The position numbers and the translations under genes are program-made. From Nostoc sp. MS1 (lineage in GTDB: Bacteria > Cyanobacteriota > Cyanobacteriia > Cyanobacteriales > Nostocaceae): a DNA stretch of 64,000 nt. The notes below the pieces were generated by a model. The model was not told the DNA's origin, searched no databases, and worked only from the letters and a program-made list of their open reading frames with translations. Positions 16,803 to 26,043 of the stretch are shown piece by piece (the stretch's first letter is position 1; every line of letters starts with the position of its first letter). Location: NCBI RefSeq assembly GCF_019976755.1, contig NZ_AP023441.1:2291501-2355500 (forward strand), given 5' to 3'.

Positions 16803-19800
16803 ATGAACATTTCCGAAATATTTATCCGTCGCCCAGTCATGACGGTATTAGTCATGGTTGGGGTGTTGATATTTGGGCTGATGAGTTACACCATGTTACC
16901 CGTCAGCGACCTGCCCAATGTAGATTTTCCCTCAATTCAGGTAACGGCTAATCTACCAGGAGCCAACCCGGAAACAATGGCTTCTTCCGTGGCTACACCC
17001 CTAGAACAGCAATTTTCCAGCATAGCCGGCTTGAGTTCCATGAACTCGACCAGTTCCTTGGGAACTACACAAATTACCTTGCAATTCGACCTGAGTCGGC
17101 AGATAGATGGGGCGGCACAGGATGTACAGGCGGCAATATCCAAGGCGGCCAAGCAGTTGCCGACAAATATGCCTAACCCCCCATCTTATCGCAAGGTAAA
17201 CCCAGCAGACCAACCAATCCTCTACATCTCGCTTAATTCCGAGATTCTGCCCCTATCAACCGTAGATAAATATGCAGAAACTCTATTGGCACAGCGCCTA
17301 TCGATGGTGGATGGGGTGGCGCAGGTGCAGGTATATGGTTCTCAAAAGTACGCAGTCAGGGTGCAATTAGATCCAGAATCTCTTAGTGCCAAAGGTATAG
17401 GTGTAGATGAAGTAGCGACAGCGATCGCTCAAGGTAACGTCAACCTACCAACTGGTACACTGTACGGTAGTAAACAAAATTTTACCATCCAAGCCAATGG
17501 GCAATTAAATGATGCCGCCAGCTATCGTTCCTTAGTTGTCACTTATCGCAATGGTGCGCCAGTGCTGTTAGGAGAAATAGCCCAAGTTCTGGATAGTGTG
17601 GAGAACGATAAGATAGCGAGTTGGTTTTTTCCTGATAAGGGAGAGAAAGAACCAAAGAAAAATGCTGGTGTGAGGGCGATGGTATTGGCAATTCAAAAGC
17701 AGCCAGGAACTAATACCGTTGCTGTAGTGGAAGCAATTAAGAAGCTACTACCAGATTTTCGCAAACAAATTCCGGCTGCTGTGAACATGGAAATCCTGTA
17801 TGACCGATCGCAAGTAATTCGAGAATCGGTGGATGATGTCCAGTTTACTCTGCTACTGACCATCGCCTTAGTTGTCTTGGTAATATTTTTATTCCTTCGC
17901 AACCTATCAGCAACAATTATTCCCAGTTTGGCAGTTCCCCTATCCTTGGTAGCTACCTTTGGGATCATGCTGCTGTTGGGTTTCTCTTTAGATAACCTAT
18001 CTTTAATGGCGTTGACTCTCTCTGTGGGTTTCGTGGTAGACGATGCTGTCGTTATGTTAGAGAACATTGTCCGTCACATGGAAATGGGAGAAAGCCGATT
18101 TGAGGCGGCGTTAAATGCTTCGAGAGAGATTGGTTTTACTATCTTATCCATGACCATTTCTCTAGTTGCCGTCTTCATTCCCGTTCTCTTTATGAGTGGG
18201 ATATTAGGCAGACTATTCCGCGAATTTGCCATGACAATTAGCGTGGCAATTCTCATTTCTGGGGTGATTTCCCTCAGCTTGACACCTATGTTATGTTCCC
18301 GCTTCCTACGTCCACCCCATCATCAAGGAGATGGGGGAGAGGGGGAAGTAGGGGGAGAAATTGATGAGTCAAATCATCCTGCTAATCTCAAACATCAAAG
18401 TGCAAGCAAACAAAACTGGACGACTCGCCTATATAACTTAAGTGAAAGCTTCTTTGATAAATTACTCGGTGCTTACGATTGGAGTTTAAAACTCTCGTTG
18501 AAATACCATCGCACAACGATGGTGATTTCCGCAGCCATTGTGGTGGCGACGGTGTATTTATTTATGATCGTTCCTAAAGGGTTTATTCCTAGCGCCGATG
18601 TCGGACAAATCACCGCCAACATCCAAGCTGCCGAAGATATCTCCTTTAATGAAATGGTAAAACATCAACAGGCAGTTGCGGCGATCGCTTATAAAGATCC
18701 CAATGTGGCGGCTGTTAACTCCAGTGTGGGTGCTGGGGGGCCAAACCTTAGCGCCAACGCTGGACGAATTTTTCTCAAACTCAAAGAACGTAACCATCGC
18801 CAACTAGGTGCAGATGATATTGTCCAAGAACTCCGTCCCAAATTATCCCGCATTCCTGGGGTGAAAGTTTTCTTACAAAATCCCCCAGCCATCAACATTG
18901 GTGGACAACAAACAAAAGCCCAGTATCAATTTACCCTGCAAAGCCCCAACGTCCAAGAACTTTATCAATACGCCCCTAGCTTAGAAAAGAAACTCCGCGC
19001 TTTAGAAGACTTGCAAGATGTCAACAGTGATTTGCAAATCAAAAATCCCCAATTACGAGTCAACATCAACCGTGATTTAGCTTCTACTTTAGGCTTAACA
19101 GCCGATCAAATCGAAACAGCTTTGAGTAACGCTTATGGTACTCGCCAAGTTTCCACAATTTACGCCTCTGATAGTCAATATCAAGTAATTATGGGTGTAG
19201 AACCCAAATATCAAGACAATCCTCAAGCCTTAGATTTACTTTCCATCCGTTCACCCAATGGACAACTTGTACCCCTCAACGCCGTCGCCACCGTCACCAA
19301 AGATGTGGGGCCGTTGACAGTCAACCACACAGGACAACTAGCTTCTGTTACCATCTCCTTCAACCTCAAACCAGGAGTTTCATTAGGTAACGTCACCAGT
19401 AAAATTGCAGACATCGCCAGACAAGCCTTGCCAGCTACCATTAGTACAGGCTTCCAAGGTTCAGCCCAGGCATTTCAATCTTCCATTCAAGGTTTAGGAT
19501 GGTTACTATTAGTAGCGATTTTCGTTATCTATATTGTCTTAGGTATTCTCTACGAAAACTTTATCCATCCCTTAACTATTCTTTCTAGTTTGCCCTCTGC
19601 GGGTTTCGGTGCATTACTGACGCTGCTAATATTTCATGTTGACTTAAATATTTACGCTTTCGTCGGTATCATCTTGTTAATTGGGATTGTGAAAAAGAAC
19701 GGTATCATGATGGTTGACTTTGCCGTTGTCGCTCGTCAAGAAGGCAAAAGTCCTTATGATGCTATCTACGAAGCTTGCTTAGTCAGATTTCGCCCCATTA

Positions 19801-20033
19801 TGATGACGACGATGGCAGCATTGATGGGAACCTTACCCATTGCTTTAGGTTTTGGTGCAGGTGCAGATACCCGTCGTCCTCTCGGTTTAGCCGTGGTAGG
19901 AGGGTTATTATTCTCCCAATTCCTCACCCTCTATTTAACGCCTGTGTTTTACACGTACATGGAATCTTGGCAAACATATTTGAAAAAACGCAACTGGCGT
20001 AAATCTGCAAAAGCTAATTCTCCAGTGGCTTAA
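16803..20033 (+). CDS. RND multidrug efflux permease (HAE1 family)
   Basis: A 1076-residue inner-membrane proton antiporter of the AcrB type. The N terminus ISEIFIRRPVMTVLVMVGV is the family signature; the first large periplasmic loop follows with GANPETMASSVATPLEQQ. In TM4 the proton-relay acids are present in LSVGFVVDDAVVMLENIVR (adjacent DD), and the TM10 region has GIVKKNGIMMVDFA with the conserved Lys. About 33 residues of Gly/Glu-rich linker in the central cytoplasmic loop (near residues 502-535) are encoded by a purine-rich repeat and are unusual. It forms a pump with the adaptor upstream; no TolC gene is adjacent. Confidence 0.95.
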   Translation: MNISEIFIRRPVMTVLVMVGVLIFGLMSYTMLPVSDLPNVDFPSIQVTANLPGANPETMASSVATPLEQQFSSIAGLSSMNSTSSLGTTQITLQFDLSRQIDGAAQDVQAAISKAAKQLPTNMPNPPSYRKVNPADQPILYISLNSEILPLSTVDKYAETLLAQRLSMVDGVAQVQVYGSQKYAVRVQLDPESLSAKGIGVDEVATAIAQGNVNLPTGTLYGSKQNFTIQANGQLNDAASYRSLVVTYRNGAPVLLGEIAQVLDSVENDKIASWFFPDKGEKEPKKNAGVRAMVLAIQKQPGTNTVAVVEAIKKLLPDFRKQIPAAVNMEILYDRSQVIRESVDDVQFTLLLTIALVVLVIFLFLRNLSATIIPSLAVPLSLVATFGIMLLLGFSLDNLSLMALTLSVGFVVDDAVVMLENIVRHMEMGESRFEAALNASREIGFTILSMTISLVAVFIPVLFMSGILGRLFREFAMTISVAILISGVISLSLTPMLCSRFLRPPHHQGDGGEGEVGGEIDESNHPANLKHQSASKQNWTTRLYNLSESFFDKLLGAYDWSLKLSLKYHRTTMVISAAIVVATVYLFMIVPKGFIPSADVGQITANIQAAEDISFNEMVKHQQAVAAIAYKDPNVAAVNSSVGAGGPNLSANAGRIFLKLKERNHRQLGADDIVQELRPKLSRIPGVKVFLQNPPAINIGGQQTKAQYQFTLQSPNVQELYQYAPSLEKKLRALEDLQDVNSDLQIKNPQLRVNINRDLASTLGLTADQIETALSNAYGTRQVSTIYASDSQYQVIMGVEPKYQDNPQALDLLSIRSPNGQLVPLNAVATVTKDVGPLTVNHTGQLASVTISFNLKPGVSLGNVTSKIADIARQALPATISTGFQGSAQAFQSSIQGLGWLLLVAIFVIYIVLGILYENFIHPLTILSSLPSAGFGALLTLLIFHVDLNIYAFVGIILLIGIVKKNGIMMVDFAVVARQEGKSPYDAIYEACLVRFRPIMMTTMAALMGTLPIALGFGAGADTRRPLGLAVVGGLLFSQFLTLYLTPVFYTYMESWQTYLKKRNWRKSAKANSPVA
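18329..18360. repeat. STRR-like GA-rich repeat inside the RND permease gene
   Basis: Units gatggggga, gagggggaa and gtaggggga follow one another in frame and encode GDGGEGEVGGE in the cytoplasmic loop between the two halves of the permease. Confidence 0.65.
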
Positions 20034-20043
20034 TATCATTTTT

Positions 20044-20135
20044 GGCGTTGCTGAATCAAGGGATGATTCTTGTAGGGTAGGCATCCTGCCTGCCCTGAAA
20101 TACATAGTAAAATCATCCCGCAAATATGCAACGCC
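20044..20135. mobile_element. MITE of 92 bp with exact 8-bp target duplication
   Basis: The left end GGCGTTGC at 20044-20051 is mirrored by GCAACGCC at 20128-20135, and the repeat continues inward as ..GGGATGATT / AATCATCCC... The centre holds a second palindrome (gggtaggca..tgcctgccc). The element is flanked by the direct repeat TCATTTTT at 20036-20043 and 20136-20143. It has no coding capacity and lies three bases after the stop of the RND permease gene, where it could form a strong stem-loop in the transcript. Confidence 0.85.
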
Positions 20136-20238
20136 TCATTTTTGAACCCCAAGAATCAGGTGATTCTAATGCAATATTTTAGCCTTGCCGCGCCAATACA
20201 TACTTCAACTTTTTCAGAAATCAAATCGGACTACCATA

Positions 20239-21297
20239 TTACCAATTGGTTTGATTTACCCAATCTTGTGGTTGCAGGAAAAACTCAGTTAACTGTGCTT
20301 CTGGTGTACCTGGTTCTGGTTCGTAGCAGTATTCCCAGCGTGCTAGAGGAGGTAAAGACATCAAAATAGATTCTGTGCGTCCGTTGGTTTGCAGACCAAA
20401 AACCGTCCCTCGGTCATACACTAGGTTAAACTCGACGTAGCGACCCCGACGGTAAAGCTGAAATAGAGTATGGCGATCGCCATACTCTATTTCCTGCCGC
20501 CGTTCTACAATTGGTACATAAGCTGGTAAAAATGCCTTGCCGCAAGACTGCACAAACGCAAATATGTCTTCCCAGTTGCGGGATACATTCCCCACTTGTT
20601 GGCTGTAAGCTGCTGCGGCACTATCTACTTGAGAACCCACATAAAGCTTACCACTAGCATCTTGATAATCAAAGAAAATACCGCCAATGCCTCGTTGTTC
20701 TCGGCGATGTTGCAAGTAGAAGTATTCATCACACCAACGTTTGTAGGTGGGATAATACTCTGGATGATGGGCATCACAAGCATTTTTATGAGTTTGGTGA
20801 AAATGAATAGCATCCTCTGCAAAAGGATAGTAGGGAGTTAAATCAGCCCCACCACCAAACCACCATATAGAACCCGCTTCAAAGTAGCGGTAGTTGAGGT
20901 GTACCGTTGGCACATATGGGTTACGAGGATGCAGCACCATTGAGGTTCCCGTGGCAAAAAACTCTTGTCCAGCCGCTTCTGGACGTTGTGCCACAATAGC
21001 TGCTGGTAAACCCTTACCCCACACTGCGGAGAAATTTACACCACCTTGTTCAAACACTCGCCCTTCTCTAATTACACGGGTACGTCCTTCGCCGCCTCCC
21101 TCTCTTTGCCAATAATCTTGGTGAAAGCGTGCTTCTCCATCAAGCTGTTCTAAGGCTGTGCAAATCTCGTCCTGTAAGTTCTGCATGAACTGTTGCACTC
21201 GCTGCCGTGAATCCTGGGGTATGTTGTTGGTGGGTGATGTTGGTAATACTGTGTGATTTGCAGATTCTTGCAGAGAATTATCGAAATGACGAACCAT
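20239..21297 (-). CDS. hemF: Oxygen-dependent coproporphyrinogen III oxidase
   Basis: A 352-residue enzyme that converts coproporphyrinogen III to protoporphyrinogen IX using O2 in heme and chlorophyll synthesis. Family landmarks: GGVNFSAVWGKGLP, TGTSMVLHPRNPYVPTVHLN, WWFGGGADLTPYYPF and FNLVYDRGTVFGLQTNGR near the C terminus. The protein ends in a PQDWVN tail as usual. The frame opens at TTG 21312; the ATG at 21297 has a GAGAGG purine stretch upstream and is preferred. It is divergent from the acsF gene of the same pathway, with a 254-bp shared upstream region. Confidence 0.95.
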   Translation of the reverse strand: MVRHFDNSLQESANHTVLPTSPTNNIPQDSRQRVQQFMQNLQDEICTALEQLDGEARFHQDYWQREGGGEGRTRVIREGRVFEQGGVNFSAVWGKGLPAAIVAQRPEAAGQEFFATGTSMVLHPRNPYVPTVHLNYRYFEAGSIWWFGGGADLTPYYPFAEDAIHFHQTHKNACDAHHPEYYPTYKRWCDEYFYLQHRREQRGIGGIFFDYQDASGKLYVGSQVDSAAAAYSQQVGNVSRNWEDIFAFVQSCGKAFLPAYVPIVERRQEIEYGDRHTLFQLYRRGRYVEFNLVYDRGTVFGLQTNGRTESILMSLPPLARWEYCYEPEPGTPEAQLTEFFLQPQDWVNQTNW

Positions 21298-21551
21298 GTT
21301 CAAACCTCTCAAACTCTAAGTCAGGGTATTTACGCTAATTAATCACTTTATAGTTATGTAGTTAAATTAAATGAGAAAAGTTTCAAAACTTAATAAATCA
21401 TCTCCAACCGAGTTCTCAAAGCCTTATTTTGATTACCTTATGTGAAACATCGCCAAATTTGCTGAAGGATTGTAAAGAGGACTAGCGTAAATAACTCTAC
21501 TTATTATAACTTGATAGCTATGAAATTATTTACTTAATTACCGTATTACGT

Positions 21552-22607
21552 ATGGTTAACACCTTACCCAAAACAGAAACAAAAACCCCCAGCAAAGAAA
21601 CTATACTTACGCCCCGGTTTTATACCACGGATTTTGAAAAAGCCGCCAACCTAGATTTATCTGCTCAAGAAGCGCAACTACAAGCGATGTTGGCAGAAAT
21701 GCGAGCAGACTACAACCGCCACCATTTTGTCCGGGATGAAACCTTTGAACAGTCCTGGGAACACATTGACGGCGAAACAAGGCAAGCCTTTATTAATTAT
21801 TTAGAACGCTCTTGCATTTCTGAGTTCTCCGGCTTCTTGTTGTTTAAGGAATTATCCCGCAAGCTGAAAGAACGTAGCCCACTGTTAGCAGAGATATTCC
21901 AACTGATGGCGCGTGATGAAGCCCGCCACGCCGGATTTTTGAACAAAGCAATGGGCGATTTTAAACTCTCCCTAGATTTAGCGAAGGTAACTAAAACCCG
22001 CACATATACATTTTTCCCCATTGAATGGGTACTCTACACCGTCTACCTATCAGAAAAAATCGGCTATTGGCGTTACATCATTATCTATAGACATTTAGAA
22101 AAGTACCCAGAAAATCAGTTTTACCCCATCTTCCGCTACTTTGAAAGTTGGTGTCAGGACGAAAACCGCCACGGAGATATATTCAAGGCACTTTTACGTT
22201 CTCAACCGCAACTATGGAAAACTTGGAAAGCTAGGCTATGGAGTCGCTTTTTTCTGCTATCGGTATTTGCAACTCATACGATGACAGTTCATGAACGCGC
22301 TGGTTTTTACAAATCATTGGGACTAGATGCTACAGAATTTGACCATCAAGTTGTACAAAACACTAACGAAACGGCAGGACGGGCTTTTCCTGTCATGTTG
22401 AATACTGAACATCCCCAATTCTTCCCTCGGCTGCAATGCTGCGCTGGTTACAATATGCAGATTTCTGAAATTGAGCGTAGTTCTCAGCCTAAATTTATAA
22501 AGCTAATTCGTAAACTACCTTTGATAGCAGCAATTATCTGGAATCTTTTGTTGGTTTACCTCATCAAACCCATTAACACTGAAACTTTGCGAGAAACCGT
22601 GCGTTAG
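21552..22607 (+). CDS. acsF: Mg-protoporphyrin IX monomethyl ester oxidative cyclase (aerobic)
   Basis: A 351-residue di-iron oxygenase that forms the isocyclic ring of chlorophyll. Two iron-binding motifs of the family are present: EFSGFLLFKELSRKL...ARDEARHAGF (first E and DExRH) and the later CQDENRHGDIF (second DExRH), separated by the hydrophobic FFPIEWVLYTVYLSEKIGYW. Length is normal for AcsF/ChlA/CHL27. Cyanobacteria often have two isoforms used at high and low oxygen; which one this is cannot be told here. Its divergent neighbour is hemF, which acts earlier in the pathway and also needs O2. Confidence 0.95.
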   Translation: MVNTLPKTETKTPSKETILTPRFYTTDFEKAANLDLSAQEAQLQAMLAEMRADYNRHHFVRDETFEQSWEHIDGETRQAFINYLERSCISEFSGFLLFKELSRKLKERSPLLAEIFQLMARDEARHAGFLNKAMGDFKLSLDLAKVTKTRTYTFFPIEWVLYTVYLSEKIGYWRYIIIYRHLEKYPENQFYPIFRYFESWCQDENRHGDIFKALLRSQPQLWKTWKARLWSRFFLLSVFATHTMTVHERAGFYKSLGLDATEFDHQVVQNTNETAGRAFPVMLNTEHPQFFPRLQCCAGYNMQISEIERSSQPKFIKLIRKLPLIAAIIWNLLLVYLIKPINTETLRETVR

Positions 22608-22649
22608 GTTGGTGAAGTTGACGGTTAATAGTTAACCGTCAACCGTTAA

Positions 22650-23423
22650 CTATTTCTTCTCTTGTATTACTTTCGTCAGAGCATTAGTCCATTGTTCAGC
22701 CATAAACTGATTACCCTCATTATTCAGGTGCAGACCATCATTTTGAAAAATATTACTTTGACGCAAACGAGCAAGTATAGCGGCGTGCATATCTAAGAAA
22801 TATATTCGTTTCTTTTGTGCAGATAGTCGTGTCACAAGTTGCTGGAGAAATTCGTTAGTTGTAGTTTTAGTTTGATTTGTATCTTTCCCTTTATCAATAT
22901 TCCACTTAAAGGGGGGAATAGACGCAATTACAATAGATGCTTTGGGACGTACAGCATAAATATTATCAATAATTCCTTGGAGTGATTCTTTCAAAGAGCC
23001 AGAGGTATCATCACCCCTCTCTTTACTGCCAAAAAAATCATTAGTTCCAATCATAATTAAAACTATATCTGGCTTAGTGGATTCAACCCAATTGCGAACA
23101 CTTCCTGGTTGCTTTTCCCAAGCTGGTAAACGAACATTTGCTCCTGGTTTCTGCAAAACCTGTGCTGCTGACCAACCTCCATGACATTCATTGTCTGAGT
23201 CTTTATATGTTCCGTCTTTTTTAGTTCCTACCCAATCTATTTTAGCTCCGAATTTAGTACGCTCTACTGCATTACGCAATGCTGTAATATTATTCGCACA
23301 TAGAGAGTCTCCCAGAGACATAACTTTAACTTTGCTATTTGCATTAGCAGAGTTAGTTGGTAAGCAAGCTGGCATTAATAAAGCTAAACTTAGACTAATT
23401 AATTTACGCGGAAATTTTCTCAT
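22650..23423 (-). CDS. Secreted SGNH/GDSL-type hydrolase
   Basis: An esterase/lipase-fold protein of 257 residues with a signal sequence (KLISLSLALLMPACLPT; the MPAC may be a lipobox). The catalytic blocks are in order: MSLGDSL (block I Ser), HGGWSA (block II Gly region), MIGTNDFF (block III Asn) and NDGLHLNNEG (block V with Asp and His). It acts outside the cytoplasm, probably on an acyl ester in the envelope or polysaccharide. ATG 23423 was chosen because it puts the basic n-region directly before the hydrophobic core; ATG 23453 in the same frame is possible. Confidence 0.85.
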   Translation of the reverse strand: MRKFPRKLISLSLALLMPACLPTNSANANSKVKVMSLGDSLCANNITALRNAVERTKFGAKIDWVGTKKDGTYKDSDNECHGGWSAAQVLQKPGANVRLPAWEKQPGSVRNWVESTKPDIVLIMIGTNDFFGSKERGDDTSGSLKESLQGIIDNIYAVRPKASIVIASIPPFKWNIDKGKDTNQTKTTTNEFLQQLVTRLSAQKKRIYFLDMHAAILARLRQSNIFQNDGLHLNNEGNQFMAEQWTNALTKVIQEKK

Positions 23424-23613
23424 AATATAGACTTGAATTTTAATATTATTCATAATAGTTCTAGTAGGTAGCAATCAGGTGAATAAATAGTAGTATCATG
23501 GGGATAAAAATAATGCGATAAAAGTCTAAACCCATAAATATATTTTTGCTAATGGTTAGCGCAATTTAATTGGGAATGCTTGCGATCGCCTTTATCCACT
23601 CATGTCCACTGCA

Positions 23614-23811
23614 TCAAAACAACGGTCTTAGCACCTGATATAACAAGACAACTACTATCGGTGCAACAATGGGAATTAAGACTATTAATGCCCATTTATC
23701 AAAGCGTAGCTCTTGACCTTCGGATTTCATAAGAGCAATTACACCAACTATTCCTATGGCTATCCAGAGACAGCCAAAAATGATAAATATGGTAAATGCT
23801 GAGTCTTGCAT
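23614..23811 (-). CDS. Small two-helix membrane protein (PLDc_N-like)
   Basis: A 65-residue protein of two membrane helices (IFIIFGCLWIAIGIVGVIAL and WALIVLIPIVAPIVVVLLY) with a short charged loop SEGQELRFDK between them. The layout resembles the phospholipase D nuclease N-terminal (PLDc_N) family of small membrane proteins. Function unknown. It stands alone. Confidence 0.55.
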   Translation of the reverse strand: MQDSAFTIFIIFGCLWIAIGIVGVIALMKSEGQELRFDKWALIVLIPIVAPIVVVLLYQVLRPLF

Positions 23812-23991
23812 TATTTTTTATGGTCAGTTATCAGTTACTTGTGACTTTATCTTAAATCACATTCAAAAAGAATATTATCTTTTATGTATATGAATTAAAA
23901 ATCTCTCTAAGGTATAGAAATTTAGTAGCTAACTCAGAATTAACATGAATTTACTTTCTATTTCCTAGAAGTTCTACAAGGAATCGTGAAT

Positions 23992-24813
23992 TTATCTATC
24001 CCGACTCTCTACTTTTAAAATATAACTACACAACTCACAAAATCCTTCCCCCTCAGCCGTACTTGTTACATAAGTAGGTAGATAATGCAATTGATTTACA
24101 TATTTCATTACATTAGCTACACCTACAGAAATCGGAAAATAACGCCTATCAAATAAACTCTCATCATTAGGGCTATCTCCAACAGTGACAACCTCGTCTG
24201 GAGAATAATTAGGAAAATATTCTTGCAAAACTTTTGTTAGGGCGATCGCTTTTTCCTGTCCTTGTGGTTTGATATGACATTGAACATTACTGTAAGTAAA
24301 TCCCCAACCCATTTCTTGACAGATATTACCCATAATCTGTAGTTCATCTGGAGTTAAATTAGCTACATCAAATGTCCAGTCTGTGATGCGAAAGCGATTA
24401 TCACCAGATTCTTCAATTTGCGGAAATTTCAGTTTTAACTGCTGAAAAACTACAGCTAAATCTTGCCGATGCTGAGTTACATCAGTAATAGACGTTAATA
24501 ATACTGGTTGCTCACTACCAGAAGGGTAGAACAAACCCCCATTTTCCGCTATGGCTCCGACTACTGGCATCAAGCTACTAAGTCCATTCACCCAACCCGC
24601 CGAACGTCCAGTGACAATTAATACTTGAATCCCAGCAGCCATTAAATCTTCTAAGGCTTGCAATACAGCAGCCGAAAATTTTCCTTGCTTAGTCAGAGTA
24701 CCATCCATATCTGTGGCAATGAAGCGAATTTTTCCCAAAGTAGCGATCGCATCTGAGGAAATTTCTTGCAAATTTAGAGGATGCCGAGGCGTAACATTTG
24801 GATTTGTGTACAT
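23992..24813 (-). CDS. HAD-superfamily hydrolase, subfamily IIB
   Basis: A 273-residue phosphatase of the Cof/sucrose-phosphatase group. Motif I is IRFIATDMDGTLT (DxDGT nucleophile), motif II is VLIVTGRSAGW, and motif IV is VVTVGDSPNDESLF, followed by GVANV. A C2-type cap lies between motifs II and III. Subfamily IIB includes phosphoglycerate-mannosyl phosphatase, sucrose phosphatase and sugar-phosphate phosphatases; the substrate cannot be fixed. ATG 24813 is the first start. It is divergent from the membrane protein at 24918 with about 100 bp between. Confidence 0.87.
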   Translation of the reverse strand: MYTNPNVTPRHPLNLQEISSDAIATLGKIRFIATDMDGTLTKQGKFSAAVLQALEDLMAAGIQVLIVTGRSAGWVNGLSSLMPVVGAIAENGGLFYPSGSEQPVLLTSITDVTQHRQDLAVVFQQLKLKFPQIEESGDNRFRITDWTFDVANLTPDELQIMGNICQEMGWGFTYSNVQCHIKPQGQEKAIALTKVLQEYFPNYSPDEVVTVGDSPNDESLFDRRYFPISVGVANVMKYVNQLHYLPTYVTSTAEGEGFCELCSYILKVESRDR

Positions 24814-24917
24814 ATGCGGTTGGAGAAGGCTCTAAAAAATACCAATAATACAGTAATGTACAAGCCAAAATTTGGGAATCCTAAAAGTAAGTAGTCAACT
24901 TTTTTTATTTCCTCACT

Positions 24918-25718
24918 ATGCTAACTCCCATACTTCTTGCCCAAACCTCATCGGCTAAGACGAAAAAGACGATTCAGCAAGAACCCAAAAACCAATCTCA
25001 AAGTTCGCCTGTTTTGCTGGCGACTTCTGGAGGCTTACTTTTAGCTTTAATCGCTCTAGGTGTTTATGGTAGGCTCCAAATGAAAAATCTGGAGAAACAG
25101 CTAAAGTTTGAAAAATTCCGTGCCAGAGAACTAGAGAAAAAATTTAAACTTGCTCTAGAAACTATCCGCAAAATGGAAACTAATCCCGACTTGGTAAACT
25201 CGCGGGACTTTAACCTCGATTATCTGCGGATGCGGATGTCAGAGGAAGTATTTCATTTTGCTATTCTCAACCAAATAAAAATTAGAGTTAAAGATAAAAT
25301 ATCTCAAGCTTTGCGTCCTAATCAAGCTAACCAAGGTAGTGTAGGGATTGCTAACACGACTGGACGACAAGTTGACGAAATTTTTGATGTGGAGTATGAA
25401 ACAGGGACTCCTCCAAACACTGCCAAAAGGGTACTGTTCCGCATTCAAGTACGCTTAATGAAATTACCAACCCAGGCAACTTCAGCGACTATTAGCCAAA
25501 TTATTGACTGTATTGAAACTTACCTTAGCCCAATGGATGATGAGGATACATGGCAACCAACCATTCAAGGGCGAATTGCGCATATGCACTGGGATCAAAA
25601 GGCTAAACCAACACCTTTACTGGTGTTAGAACAGTCTAATGATGGCGTTAATGTAACTTTCCGTACAAGTCGCCAAGGAAATGCTCCCGCATCACAGAAG
25701 CAGTCTGGAGTTAAATAA
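24918..25718 (+). CDS. Conserved membrane-anchored protein with coiled coil, unknown function
   Basis: A 266-residue protein not matched to a named family. A Ser/Lys-rich N terminus is followed by one membrane helix (PVLLATSGGLLLALIALGVY, about residues 31-50), then a charged coiled coil (NLEKQLKFEKFRARELEKKF) and a soluble domain of about 170 residues with the segment DEIFDVEYETGTPPNTAKR and a C-terminal Ser/Gln-rich tail. It is typical of proteins restricted to cyanobacteria. Membrane topology is inferred from the single hydrophobic segment. Confidence 0.6.
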   Translation: MLTPILLAQTSSAKTKKTIQQEPKNQSQSSPVLLATSGGLLLALIALGVYGRLQMKNLEKQLKFEKFRARELEKKFKLALETIRKMETNPDLVNSRDFNLDYLRMRMSEEVFHFAILNQIKIRVKDKISQALRPNQANQGSVGIANTTGRQVDEIFDVEYETGTPPNTAKRVLFRIQVRLMKLPTQATSATISQIIDCIETYLSPMDDEDTWQPTIQGRIAHMHWDQKAKPTPLLVLEQSNDGVNVTFRTSRQGNAPASQKQSGVK

Positions 25719-26001
25719 TTCTGTTCTACTCAGGCATAATTATGGTGTGTATGAAAAGACATAGCAACGGACATATTGGTTAGGACATCACAATTATATT
25801 TTGCTCTCAAGGGAACAGAAAACAGAGAACAGCGAAATGTCCTAACAATTTTGGCGACTACTATAACTACAAGGTCAAAAATCAATTATTACCCTTGTTG
25901 CACAAATGGATCTAGTTGCTATCAGTACTTTTCACGCGCCCTAAAGCTATTCATGTTAAGTAAATTAATGCGTGTAACTATACTTATTCTTCTGCTTTGT
26001 A
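25719..26001. other. Intergenic region with an inverted repeat and an IS630 tail relic
   Basis: GTTAGGACAT at 25779-25788 pairs with ATGTCCTAAC at 25837-25846, perhaps the ends of a small element. At 25983-25997, cttattcttctgctt is identical to the 3' end of the IS630 transposase gene but in opposite orientation to the adjacent IS copy. A frame of 80 codons here has no protein-like character and is not called. Confidence 0.45.
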
Positions 26002-26043
26002 TAAGTAAGTCGTGGTGAAAATTTATAAGTATGTAACAAACAA

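Noticed and set aside
18074..19441. Several antisense frames within the RND permease gene
   Set aside because: All are shadows of a well-supported gene with complete family motifs.
20142..20369. 75-codon frame after the MITE
   Set aside because: Overlaps the 3' end of hemF on the other strand and has no family features.
25776..26018. 80-codon frame upstream of IS630 copy 1
   Set aside because: Low-complexity translation that runs across the IS boundary; contains relic IS sequence. Not a gene.
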